A DNA stretch of 64,000 nucleotides from Plantago ovata (Eukaryota; Streptophyta; Magnoliopsida; Lamiales; Plantaginaceae). The number at the start of each line of letters is the position of its first letter. Within the stretch, counting starts at the first letter, position 1. A program made the position numbers and the translations under genes. The stretch covers positions 17,309,097 through 17,373,096 of the forward strand of contig CM051457.1 of assembly GCA_028274465.1 (NCBI GenBank). The letters are read 5' to 3'. The notes beneath the pieces were generated by a model that saw nothing but the letters and a program-made list of their open reading frames with translations, ran no database searches and was not told the origin of the DNA. Positions 1-9,140 of this stretch are shown piece by piece.

Positions 1-540
1 TGAGAAACATTGGCAGTCTGGCACTGTAAGTGTCTTCATCTCGCGACTCCCATAGAATTTTGATAGAGAAAACATGTGGTGTAATCATAAGTCGAAGCGA
101 CAATTATACTTGTCTAATCATAAGTCGAAGCGACAATTATAGTTGTCTAGTATTATTCACATTGTCAGAGAAACGTGAAATTTGGTGCTGCCGCCACATA
201 CTGTATTGTGGTCACTTTGGTATACAATATCATGATTTTAACGGAACTTTTTAGCAGAAACGATATAAGCAGTGAGTTGGTTTACATGTTTATAATTGAA
301 AAACTAAGCCAAAAACAACTAAAACGTGAAAGCAAACTATACCAGCCATACTAGTAAAATAGGAGTCCTATTATATGATGGAACAATAATGAAAAAAAAA
401 ATAGATTTGAAGTTGGACCTAGGAATTGAAAAAGAAGCATAACTGACAGGAACAATACTACTGTCTATCATCAAACTTGTAAGATAACTAATAAGTGAAT
501 GTTAAAGGAGTACTAATGGCCACTACTGAAGATCGACCCA
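1..540. other. Gene-free stretch with a 33-bp tandem duplication
   Basis: I see no convincing coding sequence here. The stretch lies downstream of the 3' end of the F-box gene on the minus strand. Positions 82-114 and 115-147 are two nearly identical 33-bp direct copies (TAATCATAAGTCGAAGCGAC...), differing at about one base. The rest is AT-rich and unremarkable. Confidence 0.6.
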
Positions 541-2066
541 TCATCGCAAAATAGAAAAAATAGAAATCTCATCCAACCAACAAGGATCATACTCTGGCTC
601 TGGGTCTGTTTCCCACCTTAACCGGAATTTAAATTGCTTCTGGTTATAAGGAACTAACAAAGTGTTAATCAACTTGTCCAGATCTATATTTCTCCACTCC
701 ATGACATTTTCTTCGAAGACCTCCACTCTAACTTGCTCATAATCTTTAAGGCAAGCATCTTCTTTCATTGAATCGAGGAAATTACAGTCGGTATGATGAC
801 GGCACAACACCTGTAAAATCAACAGAAAGCTGTAGGTATATGGATACCGGCTGATCCACATGTTTCGTTCATTGCAGTTGCTACCACTTCTCGACATTAA
901 TTCACTCACAAGATCCTGAAAATGCTGGCTGTTTCCCCAAATAACAGAATGGCACCCTAAGTTCTCCAGAAATATTCTGGATGTCTCAATCATATAGATA
1001 TCATCAACTCCAGTCTGAAACCAGACCGGGAAACATCCATCAAGCAGTTCATCTCTATGAATGATGACGACTCCAATTCTCTTTGTCTTCTGCTAAGATC
1101 CATGTTCCAGTTATTACCATAATACCCCTTAAATTGGACTACACAAGCATTTGGAACGTCAAGTTGAGCTCTCTTAAAATCCCAGCCCTGCTTCAAGGTT
1201 AAATACTTGAGCGATTTGCTTGAAATCCGTATGTCTCTATATCCAAAATAATGTTCGAGGGTCAACTTCTGGATGAAAGGAAATCTGGATGAGAAATCAG
1301 AGAAGAAGTTATCACTCACATTCACATCTCCCAGTGACAATACACGCAAGTTGCAGAATTGAACATGAGGATCTAACCGAGACTCAAATTCCACGAAAGA
1401 GAAATTTGCTTCATGATAATGAAATTTGACAAGGTTGATCATATTGGACACATCCAGTTTCATTATACCACCACATGAACATAAATCCAATTTCTTAATC
1501 GAAGGACATCCTCGCAGAATATCCTGAATCGTATCTTCATTGATACAAACATTGCGTAAATTTAAAGACTCAAGACGACAACAGAGTAACACGAGCGGGT
1601 CAACTGTGCAACATTCAAGTGATAATTTAGTGAGGGTGTTCGTTGCGAAAACATGGGAAGGTATAGCATAATCTACGTCTACGAATGTCAAATCAAGCTC
1701 ATTCGCACTCAATTCTAAAGCCCACGTGACAATTTCATTAACCAGAGCAGAGTTACGCTCGTCTGTTGTATCATCCATGCGGAGCACCAACCCTTCTATC
1801 TTCAGTCCTAAATATTGATATCTTCTTATAGATTTCTCCACGAAGTTAGAAAACTCATCTGAAAATTTGGGCGGCATGGTAGATTTCCATGGTTTTTTGA
1901 AATCTCTTTGATCGAAAGAGAGTATAGGGCGTGTAAACCATGCATTGTGCCAAGATTTGGATGACAAGCAGGTTCTTGCAGCGTCTTTTCCCGGGAGGAA
2001 TGATTGTATCCCGTGAATGATTTCCTCAGGAAAGTGCCGCTCAACAATTGTTCTTTCAGAAGCCAT
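541..2066 (-). CDS. F-box/LRR-like protein, reading frame interrupted
   Basis: The product is probably a substrate-recognition subunit of an SCF (SKP1-cullin-F-box) ubiquitin ligase. The frame from 2066 to 990 encodes 358 residues. The F-box is at about residues 12-50 (FPEEIIHGIQSFLPGKDAAR, then SKSWHNAW), followed by irregular LRR-like segments of the plant F-box/FBD type to about residue 300. A second frame, 993 to 541, continues with 150 residues that look like the C-terminal region. It overlaps the first by 4 bases (ATGA). The second frame is also open for some 30 codons upstream of its ATG and reads as plausible protein there (DELLDGCFPVWFQTGVDD), so the real break probably lies at about 1005-1110, not at the overlap. 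I see no obvious intron, so this is a 1-base indel (mutation or sequence error) or a decaying gene. The start at 2066 is the first ATG ahead of the F-box. It is a paralogue of the F-box gene at 19041. Confidence 0.75.
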
Positions 2067-2103
2067 GATTCAATCGATTATAACGAAAGAAAGCTTTGAT
2101 TAC

Positions 2104-2111
2104 TATATATA
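2104..2111 (-). promoter_or_regulatory. Possible TATA box of the F-box gene
   Basis: TATATATA lies about 40 bp upstream of the ATG at 2066. It fits a TATA box only if the 5' UTR is very short. AT-rich DNA gives such matches often, so this is weak. Confidence 0.25.
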
Positions 2112-2834
2112 TTCTACTTCAAAACGTTACTTTCATGCGAAGGAATAAAAACTCAGAAACAAAATTACTTTTATTTAACCGGAAGGAACCTTGTCCCGGA
2201 AGGAATCTTACACGAATAAGGCTCTGTTTGATTCATGTATGTAGAACTGAATACTAGACCTAAAGAATTTTATACTAGACTTTGGAAGACCAAAAATTAA
2301 GCAAGTATAAGTTGGTTCAGTAATCAAGTGGCATGCAGATTATGTGGCTAATTCAAAAAATTTAATAGTTATTTTTAAAAAACATAAGGAGACTCGTAAG
2401 GTAGCTGTCAACTTATTGTTCGATGAATTAATATAAATTGATTGATTTCGCACCTCTTTATTTATATGTTCGGGCTTTTAGTGAATTCGACTTCTATCAA
2501 TTTATCAAAGACATGTTGCATTTATCAAAGACTTGTTGCATGTTTGGAGCTCCTTTTGCAAAGTATTTTAAGGGAAAAATTTTGGAGGAGGAATAGTAAA
2601 ATCAATTAGAGGAGTGGAGAAAAATTATGTTTGGTGTTATTTTGGGAGTAAAATAGTTGTATAGGGTAGGGTAATAATGAGGTGTAAGAAGGATTTTTTT
2701 ATTTTTTTTATACCATGTACGGAATTTGAGTAGAATATGTGGTTGATGTTTTATTTATAGATGAAAAATAAAAGTAAAGCAAATTGAAAAAAAAAATCTA
2801 CATCGAACACATAAAGATCTGATCCAGTTACATT
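2112..2834. other. AT-rich intergenic region
   Basis: No gene is recognised. This is the upstream region of the minus-strand F-box gene and the left flank of the pectinesterase remnant. A short imperfect direct repeat (ATTTATCAAAGACxTGTTGCAT) lies near 2500-2540. Confidence 0.5.
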
Positions 2835-3339
2835 AGGCAATTCTATAGAGAATGTGACATTTATGGATGTTATAGAATTGCTCTGTCCATTCCAATAGGC
2901 ATTTCTATAGAGAATGTGACATTTATGGAACGGTAGACTTCATTTTTGGTAATGCAGCTGTAGTGTTCCAAAACTGCAACATATATCCGAGGAACCCACG
3001 CAATAAGATCAATACCATAACTGCTCAGGGTCGCACCGACCCAAACCAAAATACAGGAATTTCCATCCATAACTGTCAGTGTTCATGAAAACCTCTTTGG
3101 ATAGTTTGATTAACCCGGCTGGTTGGATGCCTTGGAGCGGGAACTTTGCCCTCGACACATTGTATTGCGGAGAATATGCAAATACGGGTCCTGGAGCATC
3201 CACGACAAACCGAGTCACTTGGAAGGGATATCGGGTAATCACTGATGCGTCTGAAGCGTCAAACTTCACTGTTGGTAATTTCATTGGTTGGAGTACGTGG
3301 TTGCTTGCTACAAATGTACCATTTACTTCTGGACTTTGA
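2835..3339 (+). pseudogene. Pectinesterase (pectin methylesterase) pseudogene, C-terminal remnant
   Basis: This is a remnant of the catalytic domain of a plant pectinesterase (CE8), a cell-wall enzyme that demethylates homogalacturonan. From 2897 the plus strand reads [20 protein letters not shown], then AAVVFQNC and [28 protein letters not shown] carries the conserved catalytic Asp region. At about 3075 the frame jumps directly to [15 protein letters not shown] and runs to the normal C-terminus (TNVPFTSGL, stop 3337-3339). Some 35-40 residues expected between these blocks, including the LGRPW motif, are missing. A partial tandem copy of the [11 protein letters not shown] segment starts 62 bp upstream at 2835. 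The N-terminal half and the PMEI pro-domain are absent. Open frames on the opposite strand here are shadows. Confidence 0.85.
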
Positions 3340-4470
3340 TTTTTCATTGTCTTTTCATTTTTTTTTCCTTTGTGATATTGGGACTCATTTAATTTCCAGT
3401 TAAGTTGGTACTCAATTTATTTAATGGGTAGAACAAAAAACTGACATAATTTACCTACCAAAAAAGCACATACAATAACAGGTTCTGTTTAAACAAGAAA
3501 CTCCCCTGCTTTTGTAGCAGAGCGTAACAGAATTGCACTACTCCTACAGAGTAATGTACAACGATTAATAAAAACACATTCACCAGTAATAGAGGAGCCG
3601 TTTGCTATGTTTGATGACATTAAGGTAGATTAATTACATAGAAGATTAATTACGAAAGAAATTAACAAATTTTGGTGTTTTGTATGAAGTAGGTAAGATT
3701 AGTAAAAATGAAAATATTTTTTAATTAACCTTTTGTATAATTTAATTCACATACATAAAAATGAAAATATTTTCTAATCTGGCTTAAAAGATTCATATCT
3801 ACCCAACATTGGGAAGATTGAAACCTGATCTTAATACCAGGTCATCAATACTTCATGTTGATGACCATGTAGTATATAACTAGTAGTGAACATAAGATCA
3901 CTACATATTAGTTGGTCTAATTTTCCACAAAATGCTATATTAAGGGTTAGAGAATAGCTCCAGAGTAAGTATAAAACACACGCGATTACAAAAAGCGACT
4001 CGTTCTGTACGTACGTACTCATGCAACGTGTTGGATTAATATAATCTCTAATGAAGATTTCAAGGCGATCAACTTGTTTCCATGCATTTAACTTGGTCAC
4101 ATTCTAATTTATGCTTACAAATTTGTGATTTGCCGAAGCAACATAAACTAGCTAAGGCTAGGGTATGTGTCTCTCTTTAAATTCTTGTTACGCAAATAAA
4201 TTAGTTAAGATTAATGATCGAGCTAGCTACTTGTGGAGTGACAAGTTGACAACATGAAATGGGAATCTCAAGAAAATAAATAATTTTGATCCATTACCAC
4301 GGTCAAAATCAGACTTGGCTTAATTTTTTCTTTGACTTGAGTAGTTAGTTTAGTTCTTAATTGGGCTTAATTATACACAAGGTGTCCAACTTCTCAAATC
4401 TCAAGTATATTGTTCAACTACGGCTTAACTTTGTTACTTTGACACATAATCTCTTTGTGGCTTGCACATA

Positions 4471-4733
4471 CTCCCTCTTTCCAATTTCCCATTACAATTT
4501 ATCCAGTTTGACTTTTTCCGGTCAACAGTTTTCAACTTTGACTCTCAATTACTCTTAAACTATACTAGTAGAATATTAAACAAAATTATATTATGAAAAT
4601 ATAGGACCTAAAGTTTCATATATGGTTTTATCAAGTATTTTACCATCATAGTTTAAGAGTAATTGAGAGTCAAAGTTGAAAACTGTTGACCGAAAAAAAT
4701 CAAAATGAGTAATTTGTAGCGGGACAGAGGAAG
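4471..4733. mobile_element. Stowaway-like MITE nested in the 1.8-kb element
   Basis: The ends read CTCCCTCTTTCC and GGGACAGAGGAAG, close to the Stowaway (Tc1/mariner) terminus CTCCCTCCGTCCC. TA lies on each side (4469-4470 and 4734-4735), the expected target duplication. Subterminal arms are also inverted: 4518-4562 (GGTCAACAGTTTTCAAC...) pairs with about 4653-4693. Length is 263 bp with no coding capacity. Confidence 0.85.
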
Positions 4734-4862
4734 TATCAAATTACTAAATTGGGTACTCGAACAATCTTCTTAACAGTGGTTAATAGTTAATACGAGTCCA
4801 AGAATAACACAAGTAGTTTTAAATGATTAGTACAAATGTTTGACTTTATGCGTAGATTGGGT

Positions 4863-4988
4863 TAAAATCTATGATATCCTATTTAGGCTCGAATATTTTG
4901 AACTAAGTAGTGTTTGCATAAATTGTAAAATCTATGATATCCTATTTAGGCTTGAATATTTTGAACTAAGTAGTGTTTGCATAAATTG
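4863..4988. repeat. 63-bp tandem duplication (two copies)
   Basis: Copies 4863-4925 and 4926-4988 (TAAAATCTATGATATCCTAT...) differ at a single position. They lie in the interior of the inverted-repeat transposon, between the Stowaway-like MITE and the right arm. Confidence 0.9.
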
Positions 4989-5718
4989 AAATGATGCTTA
5001 ATTGAATCATGTTATTCTCTAACCTTTAATATAGCATTTTATGGAAAATTAGACCAACTAATATGTAGTGATCTTATGTTCACTACTAGTTATATATTAG
5101 AGGGTCATCAACATGAAGTATTGATGACCCGGTATTAAGATCAGGTTTCAATCTTCCCAATGTTGGGTAGATATAAATCTTTTAAGTCAGATTAGAAAAT
5201 ATTTTCATTTTTTATGTGTGTGAATTAAATTATACAAAAGGTTAATTAAAATATATTTCCATTTTTACTATCTTACCTACTTCATACAGAACACCAAAAT
5301 TTGTTAATTTCTTTCGTAATTAATCTTCTATGTAATTAATCTACCTTAATGTCATCAAACATAGCAAACGGCTCCTTAGTGTATAGGGTTTTTAAAATAT
5401 ACTATCCCCCTAGCTAGCTAGCTGGAATGTCGTTGCAAGTTTCTACAAATGACATTCTCCATCTATATATATTGGTAGAATTAGTATTTAGTTTGAGACC
5501 TTAGTATGCAAGAAAATAAATGTTGAGCCCCATTCAAGAATGTGAAAATCCATTGAGCAGCGCCTTTGAGAAAACTTTTAACACCCAGCACCATTTGTGT
5601 AATAGGCCATGCATCTGACCAAGTCATCAATGTTACAAGCTGCTAAGTTAATTACTACTACTACAACTACAACTACTTGTGTGTCACAAAACAATTTTTA
5701 TACATCACATGCAGTTAG

Positions 5719-5726
5719 TATATAAA
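5719..5726 (+). promoter_or_regulatory. Probable TATA box of the PGG-domain gene
   Basis: TATATAAA lies 69-76 bp upstream of the ATG at 5795, which leaves a reasonable 40-bp leader. Its position supports 5795 as the true start of a short gene, not an exon of a larger ankyrin gene. Confidence 0.5.
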
Positions 5727-5794
5727 GCCATTCATAACACAATATAGTTTCTCTCATCACTACTACCACCTCTCATCTCATTACAGCAATAATT

Positions 5795-6464
5795 ATGAAT
5801 AATCATCAGATGGAGTCCAGTAACACTACCATACAAGTAATTAGAGCCATAGATGTGACTGCTAAAACTGGTGCAGACTTTACAGCTGCATCCGACGTAT
5901 TGCAGATTACGATTCAAGATCGAGATTCTATCAAGGTGAAGGCAGAAAATTCGTGTCAAAATCAGCAGTCGTCTGAAACTGCAAAGGCGTGCTTCGACTC
6001 ATTTGAGTACTTCAAATTCAAGAGGGACAGGGATTTACCAAGTGATGCCCGGAGTACTCTACTAGTAGTAGCTGCAGTAATAGCAACTGTCTCCTTCCAA
6101 GCCGGTCTTAGTCCTCCTGCTTCAATTTTGGACTCACTTCTAAGAACTGACAATCGAAGCTTGGCTTGTTGGTTCTTGTTCCTGTTTGCAAACTCATTAG
6201 GCTTCACTACTTCAATATGCATAATAATCTACCTCACTGCAGGGTTTTCGAAAGGAACTCCACATATCGATGTACTCGATGATATTCACTTATGGAGTTG
6301 TAATCTATAGTATCATAAATGGGACAGCAGTGGACAAGGAAAGTAAAGAGTTGGCGTATACTCTTGTGACAGCAGCCTTCTTTTTGCCTTTCATTCAGAG
6401 ATGGATACCTAGAGGGATACGAACAGCTTGGAGGAAACTGGTTAGAAAACTAGTAAAGCTATAG
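5795..6464 (+). CDS. PGG-domain membrane protein, reading frame interrupted
   Basis: The first frame, 5795-6310, encodes 171 residues. A hydrophilic N-terminal part of about 75 residues is followed by the PGG domain (PF13962), with the diagnostic DARSTLLVVAAVIATVSFQAG segment forming a first membrane helix (about residues 82-104) and a second helix at about 125-147. The frame then ends at a TAG. A second frame, open across the overlap and with an ATG at 6270, continues with FTYGVVIYSI and a third hydrophobic helix, ending in a basic tail at 6464. Together they make a complete PGG domain of about 220 residues, so a 1-base shift near 6245-6265 is likely. Unlike ACD6 or ITN1 there are no ankyrin repeats. 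The molecular role of stand-alone PGG proteins is unknown. It could be a pseudogene, a sequencing error or a truncated protein. Confidence 0.7.
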
Positions 6465-7240
6465 TAAAACCGCCACTTCACCTATGATAAGTAGGCAGGC
6501 AACATTGATATGTTAATTGTTTCTCTTAGTGGAGTATGCATGCTCAAAGAGCAACCAACTGTAGTACATTTTAGAAGTAGTATTTCTTTCAAGTTTGTCT
6601 GAAAAATATTCTTTTGTATGGTATTTTATGGAGTATAAATCATTCTTTCTGTGCACAATATGATACTTATTTGAAGAATGCCATCTCATTCGAAAGCTCG
6701 AAGTGTTATTATCGCTATCTTGTTCCACAAAACTTTTAGCAGAAATACAGTGCATTGTTCCAAAATTAACATCAGTACATTGCATTTGCTCTGTTTCAAG
6801 CATTGTCAGTCATTTCCATCCTTGTTAGATTCTAAATCATCCCGAAATTGTTGAATCCACGTGTTGGCCGGATTCAAAAGGATAGAATTGAGCCATGGCT
6901 AAATGCTAATGATAATAAAAGCAAAAGCAACCAATTCTAGAAGTAGTATCATACAAAATCAGATTTATTCAACCAACATGGGGAAACTGAAAATATATAG
7001 TGCAGATACTACAGAGTACAATATAAACGAACTCTAGGAAGCGAATCTTAGCATGCTTTCCTATAAACAAAAGCAGCCAACTCATTCTACTTCACAAAAG
7101 CATAGGTGAGATTCAAGAACTTTGCAGATTAAAACCACTAGGATCAACCTAAACCTGAAGACTGGAAAGAATCCGGCACTATCATCCTCCTATCCAACCG
7201 TAAGCAGCAAAGTCTTTTCGTTTGTGGTCAGCGTTACAGA
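6465..7240. other. Intergenic region between convergent genes
   Basis: This holds the 3' flanks of the PGG gene (+) and the RETICULATA-related gene (-). I see no separate gene. The short frame at 6513-6803 on the minus strand has no family signature. Confidence 0.5.
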
Positions 7241-8311
7241 TCACTTGGAAATCTCACTAGTTTCAAAGTCATCAACCTCTTGAATTAGCTTATCCTTGTC
7301 ATCAGCAGATGGTGTTACACTCTGCGACCCAGTAAACCTGGCCAATAACACAAATGTCATGCCTCCAAGAACATTATTCAAGCACCGCAACACCACAACC
7401 GAAGTCTTAAACAGAACTGGTGGAAACCACTTGTCCAACAAAAACTCAACCCCGTTCAAAGTCTGGTACCTCAAATTACTGCTAACTCCCATGTGAGTCG
7501 CCCAAGTAAGGGCATTCAAAATTGTAGGTGGGGGCTTGTTAGGCGTCTCAAAATTGGGATCCATGTTTTTCCTAATTTTAAGTAATCCATTAGACAGAGC
7601 CGTTCCCACTAGTCCAGCTGCAAATCCAACTGCAGCAAATACAGTTCCCTTGTACACAAAGGTCCCAAGCCTATTCATCAAACTATAAGACCCTGGTTCA
7701 AACATATGACTTACGGGAGAATGTGCAAATATTGACGGAAGAGTTTGGGTTGAAGAAGCCAGGCTAGGGGCCAACAGATACATAAGCGCAAAGTTCAGAA
7801 TAGAACCAACCACAAGTGTACAAAACACGAAATCAAGCTCATTTAGACCAAAATTCGGACGTGATGCCATGTCACCAATAACACAAGAACTAACTCCCAC
7901 CAACTCTTCCATAAGTACCTTAAAGGGGAATTGTGGATCAGCAGCAACCCTAGATCTCCATCCACTTAGAAAAGCCCCAATAGGTCCAAAACCATCTGAC
8001 GATGGCTTCGAATCATCCGAGTCCCCACCGCCACTCCAGCCACCACTATCACCACCACCACCACCACCGCTACCGCCTCTGCCTCCTATACCAATGTTCC
8101 CACCATCACCTCCAGCACAGGCAATGTGAAGTTTGGGTAGCAAATCAGGATCTGATCCTCTAACAACACTACATTGCAATGAGAGAGGAAGAGTTTTCCG
8201 GAATGTATTGTCTGCAAATCTGGGGTTGACATTGGTAAGGCGGGGAGTTGCATAGAAATTCTGGTAGTGACCAGCAAGTGGAGAGTAGCGCAGCTGACTT
8301 ATCGCTGCCAT
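7241..8311 (-). CDS. RETICULATA-related protein, chloroplast (DUF3411)
   Basis: This encodes a 356-residue plastid membrane protein of the RETICULATA-related (RER/LCD1) family, whose members affect mesophyll development and reticulate leaf patterning, probably at the chloroplast envelope. The N-terminal 70 or so residues are rich in Ser, Arg and Asn and poor in acidic residues, as expected of a transit peptide. A Gly-rich linker (about 75-98) follows, then the DUF3411 core with PQFPFKVLMEELVGVSSCV, RPNFGLNELDF and several hydrophobic helices, including AAVGFAAGLVGTALSNGLL. SNLRYQTLNGVEFLL and LRCLNNVLGGMTFV are typical of the family C-terminus. The body is one exon. The frame is open upstream to 8380, but a splice acceptor (TTGCCGCAG) at 8362-8363 suggests an upstream intron, so I place the start at the Met at 8311. 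A coding first exon near 9.07-9.13 kb cannot be excluded. Confidence 0.88.
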   Translation of the reverse strand: MAAISQLRYSPLAGHYQNFYATPRLTNVNPRFADNTFRKTLPLSLQCSVVRGSDPDLLPKLHIACAGGDGGNIGIGGRGGSGGGGGGDSGGWSGGGDSDDSKPSSDGFGPIGAFLSGWRSRVAADPQFPFKVLMEELVGVSSCVIGDMASRPNFGLNELDFVFCTLVVGSILNFALMYLLAPSLASSTQTLPSIFAHSPVSHMFEPGSYSLMNRLGTFVYKGTVFAAVGFAAGLVGTALSNGLLKIRKNMDPNFETPNKPPPTILNALTWATHMGVSSNLRYQTLNGVEFLLDKWFPPVLFKTSVVVLRCLNNVLGGMTFVLLARFTGSQSVTPSADDKDKLIQEVDDFETSEISK

Positions 8312-8361
8312 CTTGGCCCACTGAGATGATCCAGGTACAGATGCAGTATGCTGATTAAGTT

Positions 8362-9140
8362 CTGCGGCAAAATAACACAAATGGTACAGTCAGAAACATT
8401 CATACATACCTAAGGACATAAACAGAAACCAAAATGAACAAAAAAAGAATAAATAAATAAATATTACTAACAATACAATATATGAATGGGAAAAAGATAC
8501 ACGGATGAATGGAAAGGCACAATAAGAGAGTTTCTTATGAAAAATCACTCCACCACCTAACACCCAGATACAGACCCGTATTGGCCTATTGGTTACAGTG
8601 CTGAGTCGAGTCCGGGTAAATCACAGCATGATAATTGATAGCAACAAATAACCATAAATTTGTTCAAGAAATTCAAGTCTGGCATCACATCATGACACAA
8701 GAAATAATTTGCTCGAAATTTAGTTGTAGGTAAGTTCATGAAATTCAGAGCTATTAACATAATTCAAACAAATACTGTAATGAGATTCAATTTAGCATGA
8801 ATTATCAAGGCCCCAAAAGCAGGTAAACACAAGCAAGCAAGATGTTATCCCAAAACCTCCTCGGTGGAAATGAACACGAATTAAGAAACAAACAGATACA
8901 GCATTGTTACAAGAAATCAAGCAAAAAAGGAGCTACTGCAAGGAATATATCGGCTGTATGTAAAAAATGCATTTTCAGTGAGAAAAATAAGTACCCTGGG
9001 ATTAGAGATCGGGACAGAATTAGGAAGGTGAGAAGATGGATAGTAGTAGTAGATAATTAATTAGCCAGCGTCTGCGACAGAATGGAGATGGACACCAGCA
9101 GCGGTGATGGAGGCGGCGAAGAAAACAATGCCGTGTACGT
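8362..9140 (-). other. Upstream intron and leader of the RETICULATA-related gene
   Basis: A 3' splice site (TTTTGCCGCAG) at 8362 implies an intron running upstream. A GC-richer patch at about 9065-9140, reading CCGCCTCCATCACCGCTGC on the minus strand, is a good candidate for the first exon. I could not pin down the donor. No other gene is visible. Confidence 0.4.

Larger units (their letters stand above)
3593..5376. mobile_element. DNA transposon with 364-bp terminal inverted repeats (nonautonomous)
   Basis: Positions 3593-3956 and 5013-5376 are inverted copies, equal in length and by eye more than 90% identical, starting AGGAGCCGTTTGCTATG. The trinucleotide TAG flanks both outer ends (3590-3592 and 5377-5379) and may be a 3-bp target-site duplication, as in the CACTA or PIF/Harbinger superfamilies. 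It could also be chance. The 1.06-kb interior has no transposase frame, but holds a nested Stowaway-like MITE and a 63-bp tandem duplication. The high arm identity suggests fairly recent insertion. Confidence 0.8.

Noticed and set aside
3009-3347. 112-codon minus-strand frame
   Set aside because: It is antisense to the pectinesterase remnant, whose plus-strand motifs are unmistakable.
3831-4100. 89-codon minus-strand frame
   Set aside because: Lies mostly within an arm of the inverted-repeat transposon and has no family signature; noncoding.
7869-8129. Proline-rich 86-codon plus-strand frame
   Set aside because: It is the antisense of the Gly-rich linker of the RETICULATA-related gene.
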